From Chryseobacterium artocarpi (GTDB lineage Bacteria; Bacteroidota; Bacteroidia; Flavobacteriales; Weeksellaceae), in the NCBI RefSeq assembly GCF_001684975.1, contig NZ_MAYH01000045.1:310001-374000 (forward strand): a stretch of 64,000 bases of DNA, read 5' to 3'. Numbering within the stretch: the first letter of the stretch is position 1; each line of letters opens with the position of its first letter. A program made the translations under genes and the position numbers. The notes below the pieces were generated by a model, which saw only the letters and a program-made list of their open reading frames with translations, ran no database searches and had not been told where the DNA came from. Below are positions 26,793 through 33,526 of this stretch, in pieces.

Positions 26793-27041
26793 TTAGAATG
26801 TGTCTTCTTCGATTACGTCATTTTCAAAATCTTTTCTGAAGAAGTTTTCAATGTCATTGAGATAATTTTCATAATCCATCTCAGCATTTTCGATATCGCT
26901 CCACTCGATGGTGTAAAGGTCTTCATTGAAGACTGTGTCGGGATTGTGATCTGGTGTTTTCATGTTTTGTGTTATGATTGGGTGTTGGTTATATTTTGAA
27001 CACGCTTTTGGCTGTTCTGCATTAATGAATGATGTATTCAA
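26793..27041 (-). CDS. Small acidic hypothetical protein
   Basis: 82 aa from the ATG at 27041, or 56 aa from a second Met (MKTPDHNPD) at 26963. The C-terminal 50 residues are strongly acidic (EWSDIENAEMDYENYLNDIEN), a composition seen in DNA mimics and antitoxins; that is only a compositional remark. It is preceded by promoter-operator site D at 27094-27127, so it belongs to the group of genes sharing the WYL-linked palindrome. No family was recognised. Confidence 0.55.
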   Translation of the reverse strand: MNTSFINAEQPKACSKYNQHPIITQNMKTPDHNPDTVFNEDLYTIEWSDIENAEMDYENYLNDIENFFRKDFENDVIEEDTF

Positions 27042-27093
27042 ATGTTATCTTGAGTTTTATGTTTATTATTTTTTTGTGACTTTATTTATACTC

Positions 27094-27127
27094 CAAAAGT
27101 AGTAGGGAGAAGCGTCAAAACTTGACG
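27094..27127 (-). promoter_or_regulatory. Promoter and palindromic operator (site D)
   Basis: Minus strand: TACTTTTG -7 box (27101-27094), then exactly 11 nt upstream the perfect palindrome CGTCA-N5-TGACG (27113-27127). It would drive leftward transcription into the small acidic gene. Confidence 0.65.
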
Positions 27128-27200
27128 TATTAAAAAAAGATTTTATTTTTTTATATTATAATCTTTAAAGCTTATATTGAGTCTTTATAAGTTAAAAAGC

Positions 27201-28238
27201 TTATATTTTATTTTTGATGAGCTTCTGTACAATCTGATTCAGTATTTCTCTGTTATCATCAATATAGCTTAATCCGGCTTGTATAAGATTTTCAATATTG
27301 GATCGTTTTACATTATCCATTGCAGGAGAAGCATTTTTCAGAGATGGATTCAAACGATAATAATTCTTTTGATTTCTTAAACCTAAAGTCTGGAACATTT
27401 GAGCCAGTTGATAATCCACTGTTTCCGCATTAGCAGACATCAGAATATCAATAATTGGGTTTACCCAGCCTATTTTCCCTGCTTTTTCCAGTTTTTTAAA
27501 AGAATAAGATTTTGCCTCAATTCCCGTTCCGATTGAGATGATAATCATATCATTCACGCTGGGATGATTCGTTTTCTGATGATTTTTTAAAACCTCTGCA
27601 AAAGGTATTTTTCTTGCCTCTGCGTAAGCGCAAAGTGCCGGATTATTTGCAAACATACCACCGTCAATCAGGCTGAAAATCTGTCCGTACATCGATTTGA
27701 TCTGTACCGGGCTAAAATAAGTGGGTGCGGCTGAAGTCGCTCTGCAAATATCTTTTACATAAAAATTGTCAGTGCTGAGATGAGCTTCCCAGGAATTGAA
27801 AAGCTTAGCTCTTCTGTTTTCTATATCATAACTTGTTATCAGACATGGTTTTATTAATTCTTTTAGTTCCAGATTTCCAAAAAAGTCGTTGAGGTTTTTT
27901 TGAAGTGCTTCCTGAGAAATCTTTTCATTCAATAATCCGAATGGATTCACCAGTTTTTCCCAAAAAGAAACCTGGAAGATATCACCGCCTTTTTCAGCGT
28001 ACAGTTCTAATCCCTTTTGAATAGAATATTTTGCTTTACGCAATTCGTCAGGACACAGAATAATAGATGCGATCAGACCTCCTGTGCTGCTTCCAGCTAC
28101 CAAATCAAAATAATCTCCAAGCTTGGCACTCGGTTTATCATAATACTGGAGCTGTTCTTCTATGTAGCGGAGAATAATACAGGTGATAATTCCTCTTATT
28201 CCGCCTCCGTCTAAAGAAAGAATGGTTGTCTTTTTCAT
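27201..28238 (-). CDS. Patatin-like phospholipase
   Basis: 345 aa cytoplasmic-type patatin. Oxyanion-hole motif SLDGGGIRG (residues 8-16), nucleophile elbow G49-S-S51-T-G53, and catalytic DGG in SLIDGGMFANNP (about residue 190) are intact. It should hydrolyse acyl esters of phospholipids. The layout resembles bacterial patatins used as effectors (for example CapV), but no cyclic-nucleotide synthase lies near. Promoter-operator site C is about 127 nt upstream, giving a leader of roughly 120 nt. Confidence 0.9.
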   Translation of the reverse strand: MKKTTILSLDGGGIRGIITCIILRYIEEQLQYYDKPSAKLGDYFDLVAGSSTGGLIASIILCPDELRKAKYSIQKGLELYAEKGGDIFQVSFWEKLVNPFGLLNEKISQEALQKNLNDFFGNLELKELIKPCLITSYDIENRRAKLFNSWEAHLSTDNFYVKDICRATSAAPTYFSPVQIKSMYGQIFSLIDGGMFANNPALCAYAEARKIPFAEVLKNHQKTNHPSVNDMIIISIGTGIEAKSYSFKKLEKAGKIGWVNPIIDILMSANAETVDYQLAQMFQTLGLRNQKNYYRLNPSLKNASPAMDNVKRSNIENLIQAGLSYIDDNREILNQIVQKLIKNKI

Positions 28239-28538
28239 GTGATATTTTTAATTGTTTTTTTAAGAATACATTTAAGGTTGAATCAATGGATCTATTGTTT
28301 ATTAAAAAAATATTTCATTTTAAACAGTTGATTTTCATTGTCTTTTGCCTGTTTTCTTATAAATCAAAGATAGGACGGAGAAGCGACAGAACTTGACGCA
28401 TTATATAAAAACGATTAAAATTTTCAAAAAAAATAACTCTGAAAATGAATAGTTTACATTTTATTTTTACGATGTCTTTGAGAATTTTCTTCAAATAAAA
28501 TTGAGTTAGAAAATGACACTGCCAAAGGTTCTGTTTTG
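28239..28538. other. Intergenic region with site C
   Basis: 300 nt between the M15 peptidase stop and the patatin start. It carries promoter-operator site C (28365-28398). No small gene was supported on either strand. Confidence 0.55.
28365..28398 (-). promoter_or_regulatory. Promoter and palindromic operator of the patatin gene (site C)
   Basis: Minus strand: TATCTTTG -7 box (28372-28365) and, 11 nt upstream, the palindrome CGACA-N5-TGACG (28384-28398, one mismatch between the half-sites). Confidence 0.65.
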
Positions 28539-29039
28539 TTATAATACAACATATCCGGATTTATCTCTGGACATCTTTATAAGTGCTCTCCAGCTGGTTT
28601 TTATCAATCCTTTTTTTGATGGAATATTTTTCTTTTCAAAATGAGGTAAATCTTTGAAGGTTTTCCAGTTTCCGCCCCAGTCCCAGCCGTGTTTTGCGAA
28701 GATTTTTACACATTCATACCAATCGGCAACTTTATCATTATCCCAGTCTTTTACAGTGTCCCAGCTTGCTGTTTTTCCGTTAATCATTAAGCAGATATCC
28801 ACGGCAAGTCCATAGTTGTGAATACTTTGCCCAGCTTTTGCGTTTGTTACCTTTTTTCCTGAAGTAATTCTTCCGATGGCATATAATTTCTCCTGTTCTT
28901 CAAAAGACCTTAGCCCTTGGGTAATCCTGATCTTTGCTCTTCCTGTAAGCGCATCATCACATTCTTTAATGATTTGCTTCATTTCATCCCTTACAAACGG
29001 ATGGAGTTTCTGAATTCTTTCGAGTGTTACTTTGTCCAT
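28539..29039 (-). CDS. M15 family peptidoglycan peptidase (endolysin-like)
   Basis: 166 aa, about the size of phage L-alanyl-D-glutamate endopeptidases and CwlK-like enzymes. The zinc ligands are H74 and D81 in SIHNYGLAVDI and H133 in LPHFE, with the Arg of TQGLRSFEEQ (R44) also typical. It lacks a signal peptide, so the enzyme would stay inside unless released by lysis or exported with help, as for phage endolysins. No other phage genes are near. Two tandem copies of the WYL-linked promoter element stand upstream. Confidence 0.88.
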   Translation of the reverse strand: MDKVTLERIQKLHPFVRDEMKQIIKECDDALTGRAKIRITQGLRSFEEQEKLYAIGRITSGKKVTNAKAGQSIHNYGLAVDICLMINGKTASWDTVKDWDNDKVADWYECVKIFAKHGWDWGGNWKTFKDLPHFEKKNIPSKKGLIKTSWRALIKMSRDKSGYVVL

Positions 29040-29058
29040 AATTTTTATTGCTTTGAGA

Positions 29059-29092
29059 CAAAAGTAGGAGTGGATAGCGTCAAAAATTGTCG
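29059..29092 (-). promoter_or_regulatory. Promoter and palindromic operator of the M15 gene (site B)
   Basis: Minus strand: TACTTTTG -7 box (29066-29059), 20 nt before the start codon. The near-palindrome CGTCA-N5-TGTCG (29078-29092) sits 11 nt upstream of the box. Confidence 0.65.
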
Positions 29093-29149
29093 TGTTTTAA
29101 TAAAAGATTAATTGAAGAGAAATAATTTTTAAAGAAATGTTTTTGAATA

Positions 29150-29183
29150 CAAAGCTATAAGGCTAATGCGACAAAAGATGTCG
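29150..29183 (-). promoter_or_regulatory. Second, tandem promoter-operator copy (site E)
   Basis: Minus strand: TAGCTTTG -7 box (29157-29150) and, again 11 nt upstream, a perfect CGACA-N5-TGTCG palindrome (29169-29183). It points leftward, like site B 91 nt away, and lies 86 nt from the divergent polymerase -7 box. Confidence 0.65.
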
Positions 29184-29271
29184 TGTTTTAAAATATTATT
29201 CATTTGTTTTTCAGGTTGTTAAATATGATGTTAAAACTTGATTAAAAGAAGATTTTATTCTTTAAAAACGA

Positions 29272-29279
29272 TAATTTTG
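29272..29279 (+). promoter_or_regulatory. Putative -7 box of the Y-family polymerase
   Basis: TAATTTTG matches TAnnTTTG, 25 nt before the ATG. No CGWCA palindrome stands 11 nt upstream of this box, unlike the leftward promoters. Confidence 0.55.
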
Positions 29280-29304
29280 TACATATATTTCCAATACAAT
29301 CATC

Positions 29305-30576
29305 ATGTATGCGCTGGTAGATTGCAATAACTTTTTTGTTTCCTGTGAAAGGACTTTGTATCCTGAGCTTGAAGGGAAGCCTGTTGTGGTTCTTTCGAAC
29401 AACGATGGATGTGTTGTGTCCAGAAGTAAGGAAGCAAAAGACCTGGGAATTCCGATGGCAGCACCAGCTTTCAAATACAAGGAACTCTTTAAACAGCATG
29501 ATGTGAAGTGTTTTTCTGCAAAATTTGAACTCTATAACTACAAAAGTCAGAAGGTAATTGATATTGCCAAATCTTACGTTTTAGATTATGAAATTTATAG
29601 TATAGACGAGCTGTTTCTTGATCTTACCGGTTTTAAATATATAGATATTCACGAGTATTGTCTTAAAATTAAGGAGGAAATTTTGGAAAAAGAAAATATT
29701 CCGGTGAGTATAGGAATTGCACCCAGTAAAACGCTATGTAAAGTGGCAAACAGAATTGTAAAGGAATTTCCTGAACAGTTTAATGGTGTTTATATTATGG
29801 ATACTCCTGAGAAAATAGAAAAGGCATTGAAATGGCTCAATATAGGAGATGTTTGGGGAATTGGGCGAAAACTTGCCGTGAAAATGAATGATAGCGGGGT
29901 GTATAAAGCTTGGGATCTTCTTCAAAAACCAGAAATGTGGGTACGAAAAATTATGGGAATTCACGGAGTAAGAATGCTGAATGAATTAAAAGGAATTCGT
30001 CAGCTGGATCTGGATGCCCCATCACCTAAAAAATCAATTGCAGTTACCCGAAGTTTTATGGAAATGCTTACCGATAAAGAATCTGTTCGGGAAAGAGTGG
30101 AAACTTTTGGAATGTATTGCTCGGAAAGACTGCGAAAGCAGAATACCTGCTGCAAAATGATCACCGTATTTGTACAAACCAACCGTTTCAGAAAAGATCT
30201 TCCTGAATACAGAAATGCTATGACTCAAATTCTTCCAAATCCTACCAATTCATCTATTTTAATAGGAAGAGTAGTCAACGAACTTTTTGAGGCTATTTAT
30301 AAAGAAGGATTTCATTATAAAAGGGCAGGAGTGATGGTCAATGATTTTGTTCCGGAAGATCAGAGACAGATCAGCCTTTTTGAGGATGATATTCAAAATC
30401 AACACCTTCCTGTAATGAAAGCAATGGATGCCATGAATCGCAAATTCGGAAAAGATAAAGTACGTTTGGGGAGTATGAGTGGTGAGAATACATTTGGGCG
30501 AGCTCAGCTATCACCAGAATACGAAGCTTTTTTAAAAAATAATACTTTACCTGAAGCGAACTTTAGATTTCATTAA
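29305..30576 (+). CDS. umuC: Y-family translesion DNA polymerase (UmuC-type)
   Basis: 423 aa. The catalytic acidic residues are D6 (ALVDCNNFFVSCER) and D101-E102 in YSIDELFLDL. The SNNDGCVVSRSKEAK segment is diagnostic of UmuC rather than DinB, and a DUF4113-like C-terminus ends the protein. It copies damaged DNA with low fidelity. No umuD partner is adjacent, which differs from the usual umuDC operon. It diverges from the M15 gene, and its upstream region holds the two tandem palindromes (sites B and E). Confidence 0.93.
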   Translation: MYALVDCNNFFVSCERTLYPELEGKPVVVLSNNDGCVVSRSKEAKDLGIPMAAPAFKYKELFKQHDVKCFSAKFELYNYKSQKVIDIAKSYVLDYEIYSIDELFLDLTGFKYIDIHEYCLKIKEEILEKENIPVSIGIAPSKTLCKVANRIVKEFPEQFNGVYIMDTPEKIEKALKWLNIGDVWGIGRKLAVKMNDSGVYKAWDLLQKPEMWVRKIMGIHGVRMLNELKGIRQLDLDAPSPKKSIAVTRSFMEMLTDKESVRERVETFGMYCSERLRKQNTCCKMITVFVQTNRFRKDLPEYRNAMTQILPNPTNSSILIGRVVNELFEAIYKEGFHYKRAGVMVNDFVPEDQRQISLFEDDIQNQHLPVMKAMDAMNRKFGKDKVRLGSMSGENTFGRAQLSPEYEAFLKNNTLPEANFRFH

Positions 30577-30612
30577 AGAAAGGATCTGGTTTTAAAACCT
30601 GAAAATGAGAAT

Positions 30613-31224
30613 CTACTTTTTCTCATACTTCCAGTTTCTTCCTTTACCTTCCGCAATCCATTCTAAAGCCTGTTCCATTCTTTTATTTCTGGTGGCTTCT
30701 GTTTTTGCTTCTGTGATCCAGGTGATATATTCTTTTCTAAATGAAGGAGAAGCTTTTTCAAAAATCTGCAATGCTTTATTGTTTTCACTCAGAGCTGACT
30801 GGAAATAATCCGGGATTTCAACTTCTGTTTTTGATGGAGCCGCTTTCTTTAAAGTTACTCCCATATCTGTAAGTTCCATTGCCTCTTTGATCGCTTTTTT
30901 AAGCTGAGGTTTTGAGGGAAGATCTTCAACCTTTGTGATTTTTCCTAAACTAAACATAGACGTTTTCTCGATATCCCTGGTGATATCCTGCATGGTTTTC
31001 ATTTCTTTTTCCAGCCAGAATCCAAAGGTGCAATGTTGCTTGAATGATGCCATTGCACAAAGGTTTTTATCCTTGTAAATAAAATGTGGAAAGCTCCATT
31101 TCATCGTTTCTTCTGCATCAGGACAAAATTCATGAACGGTCTCACGAATATAAGTGAGAATAGGTTTTGCAAAATCCTGAGATTTTTCAATGTAAGTGTC
31201 TATTTGTGAGCTGTATTTATCCAT
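30613..31224 (-). CDS. YdeI/OmpD-associated family protein (DUF1801)
   Basis: 203 aa. The N-terminal half is a DUF1801 fold (ETMKWSFPHFIYKDKNLCAMASFKQHCTFGFW). The C-terminal half is the YdeI-type helical region (IPDYFQSALSENNKALQIFEKASPSFRKEYITWITEAK). YdeI-like proteins are linked to peptide or stress resistance in some bacteria, but the biochemical role is unclear. No signal peptide. It starts 6 nt after the serine hydrolase gene, so they share a transcript. Confidence 0.85.
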   Translation of the reverse strand: MDKYSSQIDTYIEKSQDFAKPILTYIRETVHEFCPDAEETMKWSFPHFIYKDKNLCAMASFKQHCTFGFWLEKEMKTMQDITRDIEKTSMFSLGKITKVEDLPSKPQLKKAIKEAMELTDMGVTLKKAAPSKTEVEIPDYFQSALSENNKALQIFEKASPSFRKEYITWITEAKTEATRNKRMEQALEWIAEGKGRNWKYEKK

Positions 31225-31230
31225 GTTTTT

Positions 31231-32364
31231 TTATTGAAATAACTGAACTGTTTCATTGACAAGGAACTTTACCTGATCCGGTCTTCCTCTATCGTTTTTA
31301 GGGTTATTGATATAGCTTCCTGTTTTTACAATTACCATATTATGTTCCGGTACCATAATGATATACTGACCTTGTAAGCCAAGAAAATAATAATGCTTTA
31401 TAGGATTGTCATGATTGATCCAAAGTCCCATTCCATAGATGTTTTCAGATTTTTCTGTTGGAGTTCTCATTTGTTCAATAAATTCAGTATTAAGAATCTG
31501 ATCTTCTCCCACTTTACCATCGTCCAGGAACAATTGTCCTAATTTTGCAAAATCTCTGGCATTAGAATGAATACAGCAATATGTCTTTTCCATTCCATAA
31601 TTATCTGTGCTCCATTTTGCATTCTGTTCCATTCCCAAAGGAATCCAGAATTTTTCTGATAAATAATCTGATAATGGTTGTTTTAATGCTTTTTTCAGAG
31701 CAAAACCAAGAAGTTGAGTTGATCCGCTTTGATATTCGAATCTGGTTCCGGGCTGCTCTTTGAATTTTCTTGAAAATACTGCTTTTACAAGGCTTTTCCC
31801 GTAATAGGCTTTGGCGTTAGGAAGAAAAGGACTGTTGTAATTTTCATCCCAATCAAGTCCGGCTTCCATCTGGGCTAAGTTTTTTAAGGTGACTTCATTA
31901 CCCAATGGCTTTTCTTTAAACTCAGCATAAAAATCTGAAAACTTTTCATCAATATCATGAATTGTTCCCTCTTCAAGAGCTTTACCCAAAAGCATTACTG
32001 TAACTGCTTTTGCCATGGAAAAAGAATTGGTTTGAGAAAGCTGATTATATCCATCCCAGTATTGTTCATGAAGGATTTTTCCATTTTTAATGACAACAAA
32101 AGCTGCTGTTTTGGAGTGTTTTAAATCTTCAACTAAATGTTTAGGTAATTCTTTTTTATTATATTCTGAATCCTCTTCCCAAAGTTTAGGAGATCCGGTG
32201 GTAATAGGATTGCTGGGAAACAGGTCTCCATCATTAATATAAGCACTTGATTTTCCTTTAAGGTAAGTTTTGGAAATCCCACTGAATAAATAATCATATC
32301 CAAAAAAATAAGCCGCTGCTGCTCCGGCTACAGCGCCTCCTATCATGTACTTTAGTATTCTCAT
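31231..32364 (-). CDS. Serine hydrolase, beta-lactamase class C fold
   Basis: 377 aa with an N-terminal membrane anchor or signal (MIGGAVAGAAAAYFFG). The SxxK nucleophile motif is S116-M-A-K119 in TNSFSMAKAV, and the YxS/N-type second motif appears as EYQSGS. A C-terminal GLQGQYIIMVP segment stands where the third motif is expected. The family includes esterases and D-aminopeptidases as well as beta-lactamases; resistance cannot be inferred. Its -7 box (TAAATTTG on the minus strand, 32393-32386) is 22 nt upstream. Confidence 0.88.
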   Translation of the reverse strand: MRILKYMIGGAVAGAAAAYFFGYDYLFSGISKTYLKGKSSAYINDGDLFPSNPITTGSPKLWEEDSEYNKKELPKHLVEDLKHSKTAAFVVIKNGKILHEQYWDGYNQLSQTNSFSMAKAVTVMLLGKALEEGTIHDIDEKFSDFYAEFKEKPLGNEVTLKNLAQMEAGLDWDENYNSPFLPNAKAYYGKSLVKAVFSRKFKEQPGTRFEYQSGSTQLLGFALKKALKQPLSDYLSEKFWIPLGMEQNAKWSTDNYGMEKTYCCIHSNARDFAKLGQLFLDDGKVGEDQILNTEFIEQMRTPTEKSENIYGMGLWINHDNPIKHYYFLGLQGQYIIMVPEHNMVIVKTGSYINNPKNDRGRPDQVKFLVNETVQLFQ

Positions 32365-32385
32365 GTTGTATCAATCGATCTTTAA

Positions 32386-32393
32386 CAAATTTA
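32386..32393 (-). promoter_or_regulatory. Putative -7 box of the serine hydrolase operon
   Basis: The minus strand reads TAAATTTG, 22 nt before the start codon. Confidence 0.5.
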
Positions 32394-32544
32394 AAATAAT
32401 TTGGTTGAAAAAATAAGAATGAATCATTAAATAAATTGTTTTTGTTTCATTGATGAAAATGATCTTGAAAAACTTATGAGAATCCCTGATCTTCAAATGT
32501 TGAGGTTATAACGTTTTACTCCTTAGCTAGAGAAAGTATGGGCA

Positions 32545-32573
32545 CAAAAAAGCCTCGAATAAAATTCAAGGCT
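32545..32573 (-). terminator. Terminator of the broken lipoprotein gene
   Basis: Stem AGCCTCGAAT/ATTCAAGGCT (one mismatch) with a 3-nt loop, followed on the minus strand by TTTTTTG. Confidence 0.8.
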
Positions 32574-32597
32574 AAGTATGATAAATAAGGAATCTTA

Positions 32598-33420
32598 TTA
32601 TTTGTTGTATTCGTAATTATAAGTATGATTGTTAGATCCAAAAGATGAACTTGTGTACTTCATAATCACTTTAGTTGGATATTTGGCACTGTTAAGTGTA
32701 TATTCTCCTTTTATTGAGCTTGATCCTGTTAATGAACCTATGTAGTTACGGTTTTGGCTTATCAGGTTATTGTGTCCAAGTTCAGTGTCGTGAAACATAT
32801 TAATTTTTACATAACCTTTTACATTCCTCATAGGGTTGTTATCATTATCAAAGGTATTGTTCAAATAATAAGTTGTCCCATTATTAGTATATTTAGTGGA
32901 AGCTAAATTACCATTGCTTGATAAAGAAGCTTCTACATCATCAAAAACAGCAGTATAACCTCCTGACGGATTTACAGTAGCTCCAGCATATCGATTAAAA
33001 TTAACTTGAGTACTAGTAAGATACTGATAATTGACTGTATACACTATCATTTGTGAGCTGGTAGGATCTGCTTTAGAAGTCACTTTCTCAGCAGTAAGTT
33101 TTCCATTCAGATAAGTAAATTCTCTCTTTTGTTCTAAAGTTGTTCCAGCATATGTTTCTGCTGTTGCAATATTATCACCGGCATATGTGTAAGCAATTCT
33201 TCTGTTTTGGGTGATATTTTTCTCTTCAATGATTTTGTCTCCGTCGTATTTGTATTCAGTTACAATAACTTGGTTGTCCTGAGTAGTTTCAGTAAATTTT
33301 TTTACAAGATAAGGAGTATTGATCGTATTATCGATACCGTTGATGATTTCAGATACCTCATGTAGAGCTACAACTTGTCATCACTGCTATTGCCAGTGAC
33401 GACATTATTAATTTTTTCAT
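32598..33420 (-). pseudogene. Frameshifted lipoprotein gene
   Basis: The leftward ATG at 33420 opens a lipoprotein signal peptide (MKKLIMSSLAIAVMTSC), which ends at a TGA four codons after the lipid Cys. Directly after this stop, shifted by one base, a frame of about 250 codons without stops runs to 32598. It contains EVSEIINGIDNTI, many Tyr/Asn/Thr-rich strands and a TYNYEYNK end. Removing one base near 33360 joins them into a lipoprotein of about 273 aa. The long frame has no start codon until an internal Met at 33083. Either a true mutation or a sequence error. The fold resembles repetitive beta-sheet (RHS-like) Bacteroidetes lipoproteins; function unknown. Confidence 0.7.
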
Positions 33421-33493
33421 GGTTAACTTTTTTAAGTTTTTAGTCAGCTAAAATTAATAATTTTCATGACATATCATTCAATAATATTAAAAT

Positions 33494-33525
33494 AAAAAAA
33501 CGCCCTGAATTTCAGGGCGTTTTTG
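33494..33525 (-). terminator. Terminator of glyS
   Basis: Perfect stem ACGCCCTGAA/TTCAGGGCGT, flanked by A and T runs on both sides; next to the glyS stop. Confidence 0.92.
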
Positions 33526-33526
33526 A

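Noticed and set aside
27201..28238. CBASS system with a CapV-type patatin effector
   Set aside because: The patatin resembles CapV, but no CD-NTase cyclase, Cap2/Cap3 or TIR/effector partner gene lies within several kilobases.
28539..29039. Prophage remnant
   Set aside because: The M15 peptidase alone looks like an endolysin; no holin, portal, tail or integrase genes are near.
31231..32364. Beta-lactamase resistance gene
   Set aside because: The fold is shared with esterases and aminopeptidases; nothing shows beta-lactam activity.
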